Assembly: GCF_014646355.1 (NCBI RefSeq)
Contig: NZ_BMNH01000008.1
Coordinates: forward strand, 49,280-113,279
DNA from: Nonomuraea cavernae
GTDB taxonomy: Bacteria > Actinomycetota > Actinomycetes > Streptosporangiales > Streptosporangiaceae
Direction: 5' to 3'
Length of the DNA stretch: 64,000 bases
This document shows positions 46,901 through 54,571 of the stretch, piece by piece. How positions within the stretch are numbered: position 1 is the first letter of the stretch; each line of letters starts with the position of its first letter. The position numbers and the translations under genes were made by a program. The notes beneath the pieces were generated by a model that saw nothing but the letters and a program-made list of their open reading frames with translations, was not told the origin of the DNA and did not search any database.

Positions 46901-47689
46901 GTGCTGAGCCGCGACCAACTCCGCGAGCACCTGATCCGAACCCGCATCGCCGGTGAGGTCGCGACCCCCCGGGAGAACAACCTCGACCACTACAGCTCGC
47001 TGGCCAACGACGACCCCTACTACATGCTGGGCCTGACCTTCGACCAGCCGTGGTCCTTCCGCGACATCCTCGCCACGATGGCCAAGTCCGCCGGCGTGAT
47101 CGCCGATCCCGGTCACCGCTGGGGCCAGGACACCATCGACCCGGAGCGGACGATCGACGCGCTAGACGCCATGGCCGACCGCATCGCGGCCGCCCTGTCG
47201 CGCGACCAGCCCAAGCTGTTGTTCGCCACCGGCCACCCCACCGGCCTGCTGGCCATCCACCAGCCGCTGGCCAGGTTCGCCGCCGCCCACGGAGCCACGC
47301 TGCTGACGCCCGCCGAGGGCTGGGTCTACTCCGGGTCGGGCTACGGCCGCCACCGCCGGATCCGCTACCTCGACGACGTCGCGATGCTCGACGACAAGGG
47401 TGGGTTCGTGCACACGCACGACTCGGCCCCGATGGAGCGGATGCTGAGCGAGCTCGGCGACCTGGCGCCCGACCTCGTGATCGCCGACCACGGGTGGGCG
47501 GGTGCGGCCGGTGAGGCAGGAGTGCCCACGGTGGGCTTCGCCGACAGCAACGATCCGGGGCTCTTCCTGGGCGAGGCGGAGGGCAAGCTGGACGTCGTCG
47601 TCCCGCTCGACGACAACGTGCTACCCCGCTATTACGAGCCACTGACCGACCGTCTGGTCACACGCGTCTCACGAGCCCTTCGCGTCTAA
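46901..47689 (+). CDS. putative phosphatase (family annotation weak)
   Basis: A 262-residue soluble protein, recalled as annotated phosphatase beside acuC in related genomes. Starts MLSRDQLREHLIRTRIAGEV; contains FATGHPTGLLAIHQPLARF, VHTHDSAPMERMLSELGD, VIADHGWAGAAGEAGVPTVG and LDDNVLPRYYEPLTDRL. No HAD, PHP or dual-specificity motif is obvious, so the biochemical role should be treated as open. It follows acuC closely and is probably co-transcribed. Confidence 0.75.
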   Translation: MLSRDQLREHLIRTRIAGEVATPRENNLDHYSSLANDDPYYMLGLTFDQPWSFRDILATMAKSAGVIADPGHRWGQDTIDPERTIDALDAMADRIAAALSRDQPKLLFATGHPTGLLAIHQPLARFAAAHGATLLTPAEGWVYSGSGYGRHRRIRYLDDVAMLDDKGGFVHTHDSAPMERMLSELGDLAPDLVIADHGWAGAAGEAGVPTVGFADSNDPGLFLGEAEGKLDVVVPLDDNVLPRYYEPLTDRLVTRVSRALRV

Positions 47690-47995
47690 TTCGGTCCTCC
47701 CGATACCGTCTTTTCGCGCCTGCATTCCAAGAGGCTCGCAGTCCCTTTGCCAACTTTTGATGGGGCCTGGGCGACTCTTATGTGTGACATGTTGGACAGT
47801 TCCAACGTGCCGGCGAGGTGCTCGGCCATGCTGCTGGCCAGCGATTTCGTTGGTCCGGCTGACAGGTGGCTCCGCCAACTGAGAAACTAGGGGGTTTGCG
47901 CACTCGGAGTCCCGACTTACGCTGACGGCAGTACACGTGCGTGAGCAATGGCACCAGTGGGGATAACCCGGAAACACGTGCGGAAGAGGCGTCCG
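47690..47995. other. 306-bp upstream region of bdtA
   Basis: No gene. It is lower in G+C than neighbours. TTACGCTGACGG at 47917-47928 partly matches the recalled BldD consensus; in Streptomyces bdtA is reported as a BldD target. GGAAGAGG at 47981-47989 is the ribosome-binding site of bdtA. Confidence 0.4.
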
Positions 47996-48199
47996 ATGGC
48001 TGCAGGCGAAAGACCTCTCAGCGAGGTGAAGTTCCTGACTGTGGCGGAAGTGGCCACGGTCATGCGGGTCTCGAAGATGACCGTGTACCGGCTGGTGCAC
48101 TCTGGCGAGCTGCCGGCGATCCGAGTAGGCCGGTCGTTCAGGGTGCCTGAGCAGGCGGTCCACGACTATCTCCGGGAGGCCTACATCGAGGCAGGTTGA
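47996..48199 (+). CDS. bdtA: BdtA-type excisionase-family HTH protein
   Basis: A 67-residue winged/MerR-like HTH protein (helix_turn_helix_17, excisionase family). It starts MAAGERPLSEVKFLTVAEVA, and TVAEVATVMRVSKMTVYRLV and GELPAIRVGRSFRVPEQAV are almost invariant in actinobacteria (Rv0500A in mycobacteria; bdtA in Streptomyces). In Streptomyces it is a target of the developmental regulator BldD. The ATG 47996 has GGAAGAGG upstream; longer readings from 47948 are rejected. The bS22 gene follows. Confidence 0.9.
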   Translation: MAAGERPLSEVKFLTVAEVATVMRVSKMTVYRLVHSGELPAIRVGRSFRVPEQAVHDYLREAYIEAG

Positions 48200-48376
48200 T
48201 GCTGGAGTAGCGGCGTGGACCGTACGCCGTGAATACCGTCGCGGGAGAGGTCCGGCCGGCGCGACGCGGCCGGGCTCTCACCCCAAGGGGCGATCTACCA
48301 CCGATCGCCGGTAGTCTGTGACGCGGTGTGCGCTCGCACATCGTTTTCAGCCTTGCTACCAGTACCTGGGGGTCCC

Positions 48377-48475
48377 GTGGGCTCTGTGATCAAGAAGCGC
48401 CGTAAGCGGATGGCCAAGAAGAAGCACCGCAAGCTGCTCAAGAAGACGCGCATCCAGCGGCGCAACAAGAAGTAA
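48377..48475 (+). CDS. small ribosomal protein bS22 (AURKAIP1/COX24 family)
   Basis: A 32-residue, extremely basic protein starting [19 protein letters not shown]. It belongs to the AURKAIP1/COX24 domain family; its actinobacterial members are the bS22 protein of the mycobacterial ribosome (Rv0500B region). GTG 48377 follows GGGGGTCCC. Too short for usual gene finders, but its sequence and place between bdtA and the epimerase gene are conserved. Confidence 0.92.
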   Translation: MGSVIKKRRKRMAKKKHRKLLKKTRIQRRNKK

Positions 48476-48498
48476 CAAGACGCAGCTGTGAGGCGCTG

Positions 48499-49491
48499 AT
48501 GACCCACACCGTGCTGGTCACCGGGGTCTCGCGCCACATTGGCGCCCGGGTGGCGAGTGTTCTCGCGGCGGACCCGGACGTCAGCCGCGTCATAGGAGTC
48601 GACACCGTGCCGCCGCCCTCGCTGACGCGAGCTGGCGGCGTCTCTCTGGGCCGGACGGAGTTCGTCCGGGTGGATCTCCGCAGCCCCGACATCGCCGAGG
48701 TGATCGCGGTCGCGGACATCGACACCGTTGTGCACATGAGCCTGGTGAGCGCCCCGTCCCGGGGCACCGGCCGGGCGGTGATGAAAGAGCACAACGTCAT
48801 CGGAACCATGCAGCTGCTCGGCGCCTGCCAGCGGTCGGCGACCGTGCGGCGCGTGGTGGTGCGCTCGACCACCGCGGTCTACGGCTCGTCGCCGCGCAAC
48901 CCGGCGGTGCTCACCGAGGACATGGAGCCGCACGACGGCCCCGTCCACGGCTACGCCAAGGACGCGGCCGAGGTCGAGGGCTACGTGCGCGGTTTCGCGC
49001 GCCGGCGTCCCGACGTGGCCGTGTCACTGCTGCGTTTCGCCAACTTCATGGGGCCCGGCGTCGACTCGCCGCTCACCCGCTACTTCACCCAGCCGGTGCT
49101 GTCGACCGTGTTCGGCTTCGACCCTCGGCTGCAGTTCGTCCACGAGGACGACGCGGTCGAGGTGTTCCGGCGGATGGCGAAGGAGGACCACCCCGGCACG
49201 TTCAACGTGGCCGGTGCCGGCGTGCTGCTCCTGTCGCAGTGCGCGCGCCGGGCCGGGCGGCCGTCGCTGCCGCTGTTCTCGCCGGTCTTCCACGCGCTCG
49301 GCGACGTCGTACGCCGGGCGGGGCTGGTCGACTACTCGCCCGAGCAGGTGCGGCTGATGAGCCACGGCCGCGCGGTCGACTCCAGCAGGCTGGAGTCCGA
49401 GCTGGGCTGGAAACCCAAGTTCACGACCGGCGCGGCCTTCGACGACTTCCTGCGTTCGCGCGGGCTGCATCCGTTCGGAGGTGCTCGGTGA
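48499..49491 (+). CDS. NAD-dependent epimerase/dehydratase family protein
   Basis: A 330-residue extended SDR. The nucleotide loop is TGVSRHIG (degenerate), and RSTTAVYGSSPRNPAV and YAKDAAEVEGYV mark the active-site region; the usual YxxxK is altered, so catalytic activity may be lost. Rv0501 (galE2) holds the same place in M. tuberculosis. It overlaps the acyltransferase gene by 4 nt (GTGA). Confidence 0.88.
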   Translation: MTHTVLVTGVSRHIGARVASVLAADPDVSRVIGVDTVPPPSLTRAGGVSLGRTEFVRVDLRSPDIAEVIAVADIDTVVHMSLVSAPSRGTGRAVMKEHNVIGTMQLLGACQRSATVRRVVVRSTTAVYGSSPRNPAVLTEDMEPHDGPVHGYAKDAAEVEGYVRGFARRRPDVAVSLLRFANFMGPGVDSPLTRYFTQPVLSTVFGFDPRLQFVHEDDAVEVFRRMAKEDHPGTFNVAGAGVLLLSQCARRAGRPSLPLFSPVFHALGDVVRRAGLVDYSPEQVRLMSHGRAVDSSRLESELGWKPKFTTGAAFDDFLRSRGLHPFGGAR

Positions 49492-50393
49492 GTGTTCCCG
49501 GCCACGAGGCGCGGGTGATCCCGATCAGCGCGGCGCCCTCCTACGACGAGCCCGACGGGCCCGAGCCCATGGCCAAGGCGCTGGCCTTCCTCCGCAGGCG
49601 GATCAGCGGCGACTACGAGGTCGACGAGTTCGGCTACGACGCCGAGCTCACCGACAAGGTGCTGCTGGAGCTGATCCGGCCGATCTACCACCACTGGTTC
49701 AGGGTCGAGACGTCCGAGCTGAAGCACGTGCCCGAGGAGGGCGGCGCGCTCATCGCGGCCAATCACTCCGGCACCCTGCCGGTCGACGCGCTGATGATGC
49801 AGGTGGCGCTGCACGACGAGGTGGGCCGGCCGCTTCGGCTGCTCGGCGCCGACCTCGTCTACCAGCTTCCCGTCCTCGCCCACCTGGCGCGCAAGAGCGG
49901 CCACACTCTGGCCTGCCCCGAGGACGCCGACCGGCTGCTGCGCAAGGGCGAGCTGGTCGGAGTGTTCCCCGAGGGCTTCAAGGGCGTGGGCAAGCCGTTC
50001 TCCGAGCGCTACAGGCTGCAGCGGTTCGGCAGGGGCGGGTTCGTGGCGTCGGCCATCCGCGCGGGCGTGCCGATCGTGCCCGCCGCCATCGTGGGAGCCG
50101 AGGAGATCTACCCCAAGATCGGCGAACTGCCGTTCCTGGCCAGGCTGCTCGGGCTGCCCTACGTGCCGATCACGCCGTTCTTCCCGCTGCTCGGGCCGCT
50201 CGGGCTGGTGCCGCTGCCGTCGAAGTGGCTGATCGAGTTCGGTGAGCCGATCCGCACCGACGGCTACGATCCGTCGGACGCCGACGATCCCATGCTGGTG
50301 TTCAACCTCACCGACCACGTCCGCGAGGTCATCCAGCAGATGCTCAGCGAGCTGCGGCTGCGCCGCGGGCACGCGTTCCCGCCCTTCCTCTGA
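49488..50393 (+). CDS. lysophospholipid-type acyltransferase (PlsC family)
   Basis: A 301-residue acyltransferase with the active-site block ALIAANHSGTLPVDALMM (NHxxxxD) and GVFPEGFKGVG. Transfers acyl groups to glycerophospholipids or similar acceptors; Rv0502 is the counterpart in M. tuberculosis. The GTG overlaps the epimerase stop; GGAGGTG precedes it. The pair may act on one lipid. Confidence 0.9.
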   Translation: MSVPGHEARVIPISAAPSYDEPDGPEPMAKALAFLRRRISGDYEVDEFGYDAELTDKVLLELIRPIYHHWFRVETSELKHVPEEGGALIAANHSGTLPVDALMMQVALHDEVGRPLRLLGADLVYQLPVLAHLARKSGHTLACPEDADRLLRKGELVGVFPEGFKGVGKPFSERYRLQRFGRGGFVASAIRAGVPIVPAAIVGAEEIYPKIGELPFLARLLGLPYVPITPFFPLLGPLGLVPLPSKWLIEFGEPIRTDGYDPSDADDPMLVFNLTDHVREVIQQMLSELRLRRGHAFPPFL

Positions 50394-50480
50394 GCCGCTG
50401 AGGCGGTTGCCTCTGGTGTGAACCCGTTCGGCGGGCTGTGGCGAGACATGCGTGACCGACTTCCCCACAGAAGGGCGGAG

Positions 50481-51062
50481 ATGATCACACAACCCGCCAC
50501 CAGGGACGCGGACGCCGACCTCGTCAGCGCCTCCTGGACCCAGCCGGAGGCGTTCGCCGAGCTGTTCGACCGCTACTCCGCCATGCTCTACCGGTACGTC
50601 TCCAAGCGGCTCGGCCCCGAGCCCGCCGAGGATCTCGTCGGCGAGACGTTCCTGGTCGCCTTCTCCCGGCGCAGGAGCTACGACCTGGCCTACACCGACG
50701 CCCGGCCGTGGCTCTTCGGCATCCTCACCAAGCTCATCTCCCGCCACCACCGCACCGAGGCGGCCCGTTACCGCGCGCTGCTGCGGGCGCCGGTCGACGG
50801 GCACGTGGAGTCGCCGGCAGACCGGGTGGCGGCCGGGGTGACCGCGCGGGCCGCGCGCTCCGACCTGGTCAGCGCGCTCGCGGCGCTTCCGGCCAGGGAC
50901 CGTGACGTGCTCCTGCTGATCGCCTGGGGCGATCTGACGTACGAGGAGGTCGCGCGGGCGCTCGGCATCCCGGTCGGGACCGTGCGCTCCCGCCTCAACA
51001 GGGGCAGGCGGAAGGTACGTGCGGCGCTCGGCGACAGCAACCCGATGATCGAGGAGGAGTGA
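50481..51062 (+). CDS. ECF-type RNA polymerase sigma factor
   Basis: A sigma-70 family factor of about 193 residues. Region 2: FAELFDRYSAMLYRYVSKRL, EDLVGETFLVAFSRR. Region 4: ALAALPARDRDVLLLIAWGD, LTYEEVARALGIPVGTVRSR. The start is uncertain: ATG 50481 is used; GTG 50418 or ATG 50448 would add residues. Its stop lies directly before the LCP gene, whose N-terminus looks like an anti-sigma, so the two likely work as a sigma/anti-sigma pair. Confidence 0.85.
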   Translation: MITQPATRDADADLVSASWTQPEAFAELFDRYSAMLYRYVSKRLGPEPAEDLVGETFLVAFSRRRSYDLAYTDARPWLFGILTKLISRHHRTEAARYRALLRAPVDGHVESPADRVAAGVTARAARSDLVSALAALPARDRDVLLLIAWGDLTYEEVARALGIPVGTVRSRLNRGRRKVRAALGDSNPMIEEE

Positions 51063-51064
51063 CG

Positions 51065-52120
51065 ATGGACGACCTGCGGTTGCTCCGGGATCTCGGCGGA
51101 GAGCTGGAACACGAGCCCCCCGCGACGCTCGTGAGGCAGCGTGAGCGCATGCTGAACGCCGGGTCGCGGTTCCGGCCGGCTCGCCGCTGGACGGGCCGAT
51201 GGGCGGGCTGGTGGGCGGGCCGATGGGCGGGCTGGTGGGCGGCCGGGCTCGTCGCCGTGGCCACCGCCGCCGCGGTCGCGGTGCCGGTCGTGCTGGTCGG
51301 TGAACGCCACACGGCCGCGCCTCCGGCGGGCGCGCGCGTCGTGGACGTGTCGGGGGCGCTCAACGTGCTGCTGATCGGCTCGGACACCCGCGAAGGCGCC
51401 GGCAACGAGGTGTACGGCCCGCGCGCGGCCAGGGACAAGGTGGGCAAGCGGTCGGACACCATCGTGCTCCTCCACCTGCCCGCCGACAGGAGGCGGGCGA
51501 CCGCGGTCAGCGTGCCGCGCGACTCGATCGTGCGCATCCCCCGCTGTTCCGGCCGGCCGGCCAGAACCGACCTGATCAACACCGCGTACGACCAGGGCGG
51601 GTCCGCCTGCCTCGGCGCGACGCTGGAACAGCTCACCGGTCTGACCATCGACCACTCGGTGGAGGTGGACTTCACCGGGTTCAAGGCCATGGTGGACGCG
51701 CTCGGGGGTGTGGAGGTCAGGCTGCCGACGGCCGTGAACGACAAGGCGTCGAAGCTCGTCCTGCCGGCCGGCAAGAGCCTGGTGAACGGAGAGCAGGCCC
51801 TCGGCTTCGTCCGGCTGCGGCGCTACGGCGACGGCTCCGACATCCAGCGCGTCAAGCGGCAGCAGCAGCTCATGCTGGCGATGCTGAAGAAGGCGCAGAG
51901 TCAGGCGGCCGAGCCCGCCAAGCTCAAGGAGTTTCTCGGCGCGGTGTCCAGGTCCGTACGGACCGATCTGGACCCGCAGTCGATGTACGAGCTGGCCAGG
52001 AGCCTGTCGAAGGCCAAGGTGAGCTTCCGCACCGTGCCCTGGACCCGCCATCCCGACGACCGCAACCGGATCCAGTGGGCGCAGCCGGAGGCGAGGCGGC
52101 TCTTCGAGAGCCTGAAGTAG
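51065..52120 (+). CDS. LytR-CpsA-Psr protein with anti-sigma-like N-terminus
   Basis: A 351-residue protein with one membrane helix (AAGLVAVATAAAVAVPVVLV) at residues about 59-78. Outside is an LCP domain (NVLLIGSDTREG, RSDTIVLLHLP, VPRDSIVRIP, VDALGGVEV) that in other bacteria attaches teichoic or other polymers to the cell wall. The 40-residue cytoplasmic start, MDDLRLLRDLGGELEHEPPA, resembles the N-terminus of anti-sigma factors. It follows the sigma gene by 2 bp (ATG 51065 after GAGGAGGAG). A duplicated Trp-rich block (two copies of GRWAGWWA) lies just before the membrane helix. Confidence 0.88.
   Translation: MDDLRLLRDLGGELEHEPPATLVRQRERMLNAGSRFRPARRWTGRWAGWWAGRWAGWWAAGLVAVATAAAVAVPVVLVGERHTAAPPAGARVVDVSGALNVLLIGSDTREGAGNEVYGPRAARDKVGKRSDTIVLLHLPADRRRATAVSVPRDSIVRIPRCSGRPARTDLINTAYDQGGSACLGATLEQLTGLTIDHSVEVDFTGFKAMVDALGGVEVRLPTAVNDKASKLVLPAGKSLVNGEQALGFVRLRRYGDGSDIQRVKRQQQLMLAMLKKAQSQAAEPAKLKEFLGAVSRSVRTDLDPQSMYELARSLSKAKVSFRTVPWTRHPDDRNRIQWAQPEARRLFESLK
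51193..51240 (+). repeat. 24-bp perfect tandem duplication in the LCP gene
   Basis: Two identical 24-bp units (51193-51216, 51217-51240) give the duplicated residues GRWAGWWA just before the membrane helix. Confidence 0.85.
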
Positions 52121-52154
52121 CCGCCCGTCGTCCGCGGCGCTGCGCGGCGCGGTG

Positions 52155-53030
52155 TCACTGGGCCGAGCGGTAGTGCCTGCGCAGCGCCACGCCCGCGGCG
52201 ACTCCGCCGGCCACGGCGCCCAGACCGGCGGCGATCGGCAGCGCGGTCAGTGTCGCCTTCCGGCCGGTGCGGAAGTCCTTGATCGGCCAGCGCTGCTCCT
52301 TGGCGTACTCGCGCAGCTCGCTGTCGGGGTTGATGGCCACCGCGTGGCCCACCAGCGAGAGCATGGGCAGGTCGTTGGCCGAGTCGCTGTAGGCGGTGCA
52401 GCGGGTGAGGTCGAGGCCCTCGCGGCGGGCCAGCGCCCGCACAGCCTCGGCCTTGGCCGGACCGTGGAGCAGGTCGCCGACCAGCCGCCCGGTGTAGACG
52501 CCGTCGGAGCTCTCGGCCACGGTGCCGAGCGCCCCGGTCAGGCCGAGCCGCTGGGCGATGACCCTGGCCAGCTCGACCGGCGTGGCGGTGACCAGCCAGA
52601 CCCGCTGGCCCGCGTCGAGGTGGCTCTGCGCGAGGGCTCGGGTGCCGCCCCAGATGCGGTCGGCCATCACCTCGTCGTAGATATCCTCGCCCAGCCGTAC
52701 GACGTCGTCGACCTTGGCGCCGGCGACGAACGCCAGCGCGGTCTCGCGGGCGACCGCGATGTGGTCGGGATTCTCGTTGCCGCGCAGCCGGAACGCCGCC
52801 TGGCCGACGGCGAACTTGAACAGGTCGGACGTGGTGAACATGCCGCGCGTGGCGAGACCCCTGGCGAAGTGGTAGATGGAGGCGCCGCGCATCATCGTGT
52901 TGTCGACGTCGAAGAAGGCCGCCGCCTGCAGGTCGGGCTCGGCGGGCGGCGCCGTCACAGCCGCCGCCGCCGCGGCCTCACCGGCGATCTTCGCCTCTGC
53001 CTGGTGCCGTCGTCGCATGAGCCGCCACAT
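52155..53030 (-). CDS. HAD-IB family phosphatase (SerB1-like)
   Basis: A 291-residue HAD phosphatase. Motif I is [13 protein letters not shown], motif [14 protein letters not shown], motif [25 protein letters not shown]. The C-terminus has a hydrophobic helix ([20 protein letters not shown]), so it may be membrane-associated. In M. tuberculosis the counterpart Rv0505c is called serB1, but as a separate serB is in the window, a lipid-phosphate substrate is also plausible. Convergent with the LCP gene and downstream of rsbN. Confidence 0.87.
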   Translation of the reverse strand: MWRLMRRRHQAEAKIAGEAAAAAAVTAPPAEPDLQAAAFFDVDNTMMRGASIYHFARGLATRGMFTTSDLFKFAVGQAAFRLRGNENPDHIAVARETALAFVAGAKVDDVVRLGEDIYDEVMADRIWGGTRALAQSHLDAGQRVWLVTATPVELARVIAQRLGLTGALGTVAESSDGVYTGRLVGDLLHGPAKAEAVRALARREGLDLTRCTAYSDSANDLPMLSLVGHAVAINPDSELREYAKEQRWPIKDFRTGRKATLTALPIAAGLGAVAGGVAAGVALRRHYRSAQ

Positions 53031-53040
53031 GTGCGTCAGC

Positions 53041-53682
53041 TTACCCAGAAGGGGCGACGAGACCTTCGATGTAATCGAGGTATCCCGTGGCCTGGTCCTG
53101 GTTGACCTCGTTCAGCTGATCGAGCATCGGCTCGACCATGTCGCGCTGGTCCTTGGCGAAGGAGTCGAGCTTGGAGGAGCGTGGTTCGGCCCGCTTCAGC
53201 CTGCTGATGCCCGAGCGTGTCGACTGCTCCATGTCCTTGAGCGTTCTGGAGACCAGCGGCCCCTCGCCCGAGGAGCCGAGGAGCTCGGCGACCTCGGCGG
53301 CGCGGTTCCGGGCCGAGTGGAGCTCGCGCTCGGCCCGTTCGACGTCGTCGGTGCTGAGCCGGACCAGCGTGCTCTCCGCGGCGCGCTTGAGCGGGTACAG
53401 CGTGTCGCCCGGCACCGCCTGGTAGGTGGCGAAGGCCGACAGCATCATCCCGGCGGCCAGCCCCAGCGTGGCCACCTGGGAGAACCAGGAGATCCGCCGG
53501 GGCGGTCGCCGGTGGCCGCGCCGCGCGCCGCGCGGCGTCGGCTCGGCGGGCGGAGGGGCCGTCAGGAGGTCGCGCCGGAGCCGGGCGCGGAAACCGGCCT
53601 CCGGCCCGCCGCCCAAGGGGAGCCTCCGCAGCTCCGTGAGGTGATCCACAACCTGTTCGCGCGATCTGCGCGACCTGCCCAT
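53041..53682 (-). CDS. rsbN: RsbN-like anti-sigma factor (DUF5667)
   Basis: A 213-residue membrane protein. The N-terminal 90 residues are cytoplasmic, with a helical start [21 protein letters not shown] membrane helix ([20 protein letters not shown]) follows, then the outer DUF5667 domain ([20 protein letters not shown]). Streptomyces RsbN has this layout, lies directly after bldN and inhibits sigma-BldN. ATG 53682 has GGGAG five nt upstream. The gene is 71 bp downstream of bldN, so they are likely one transcript. Confidence 0.87.
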   Translation of the reverse strand: MGRSRRSREQVVDHLTELRRLPLGGGPEAGFRARLRRDLLTAPPPAEPTPRGARRGHRRPPRRISWFSQVATLGLAAGMMLSAFATYQAVPGDTLYPLKRAAESTLVRLSTDDVERAERELHSARNRAAEVAELLGSSGEGPLVSRTLKDMEQSTRSGISRLKRAEPRSSKLDSFAKDQRDMVEPMLDQLNEVNQDQATGYLDYIEGLVAPSG

Positions 53683-53753
53683 GACCGCTCCCTGACGCCC
53701 CCGGCTAATGATCCTGACGTGACACATGCCTAACGAAGGGATGCGGTGCGAGG

Positions 53754-54392
53754 TTACGCGAGGTCGTGACGGAGAGCCCTCGCGAGTGCACGGATCGCAC
53801 GGAACTGCAGCGCTTTGATGGCTCCACTCTTCTTCCCCATGATCAGTGCCGTCTCCGCCAGCGAGAGTCCGTGCAGGAAACGCAGGACCACGCATTCCTG
53901 TTGTTCCGGATTGAGATCCCTGACCGCCCGCAGGACCCGGTCGTTGATGATCGCGGTCACCACCGCGTTCTCCGGGATGTGCGGCCCGTCGAGCGGGACG
54001 TCGATCACCTCGCCCGTCGGGATCTCCAACCGGTAGCGCCCGGACTTGAAATGGTCGGTCACCAGGTTGCGCGCGATGGTCACCAGCCAGGCGCCGAAAT
54101 CGCGGCCCTGCCAGGTGAAGTCGGTGATATGGCGTAACGCCCGCAGGAACGTCTCACTCGTGAGGTCCTCCGCGAGCGGATGGGAGCCCACCCGGAAATA
54201 GATGTAGCGATAGACCAGATCCACATAGCGGTCATAGAGCGTGCCAAAAGCCTCCGAGTCGCCGGTCTTGGCATGTAACACCAGCGTACGGAGGTCGTCC
54301 GGGATCTCTTCCCGCACAGCAGGCTCGGTCGGCCGGGCGGGGCCAGCGACCGCTGGAGTGAGCAGCCCGGCGAACGGCCACGAGTCAGGCAT
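53754..54392 (-). CDS. bldN: ECF sigma factor BldN
   Basis: A 212-residue sigma factor, very similar to Streptomyces BldN: LYDRYVDLVYRYIYFRVGSH (region 2), then FTWQGRDFGAWLVTIARNLV and DHFKSGRYRLEIPTGEVID, and region 4 LNPEQQECVVLRFLHGLSLAE. BldN controls chaplin and rodlin genes during aerial growth. The N-terminal extension is only about 35 residues, shorter than the roughly 86-residue processed pro-sequence of Streptomyces (from memory). RsbN gene follows; TTGTGG-17-TAGAGT promoter precedes. Confidence 0.94.
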   Translation of the reverse strand: MPDSWPFAGLLTPAVAGPARPTEPAVREEIPDDLRTLVLHAKTGDSEAFGTLYDRYVDLVYRYIYFRVGSHPLAEDLTSETFLRALRHITDFTWQGRDFGAWLVTIARNLVTDHFKSGRYRLEIPTGEVIDVPLDGPHIPENAVVTAIINDRVLRAVRDLNPEQQECVVLRFLHGLSLAETALIMGKKSGAIKALQFRAIRALARALRHDLA

Positions 54393-54431
54393 CCGGTATC
54401 CCTACGGGTAAGGGGTGCGGCGTGCTCGAAC

Positions 54432-54460
54432 ACTCTAGAAATCAACTGGAAATTCCACAA
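54432..54460 (-). promoter_or_regulatory. bldN promoter
   Basis: Minus strand TTGTGG (54455-54460), a 17-bp spacer and TAGAGT (54432-54437), 40 bp upstream of the ATG. Confidence 0.6.
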
Positions 54461-54571
54461 TCCGCTTCCCCGAGGCATGACTTGCCGTAATCGGCGGATA
54501 GCGTGTGGACCGCCCCCGTTCCCTCTTCGGCTACCGGCTGGGAGGCATAGTCCGGCAGCATTGGAGTCACC

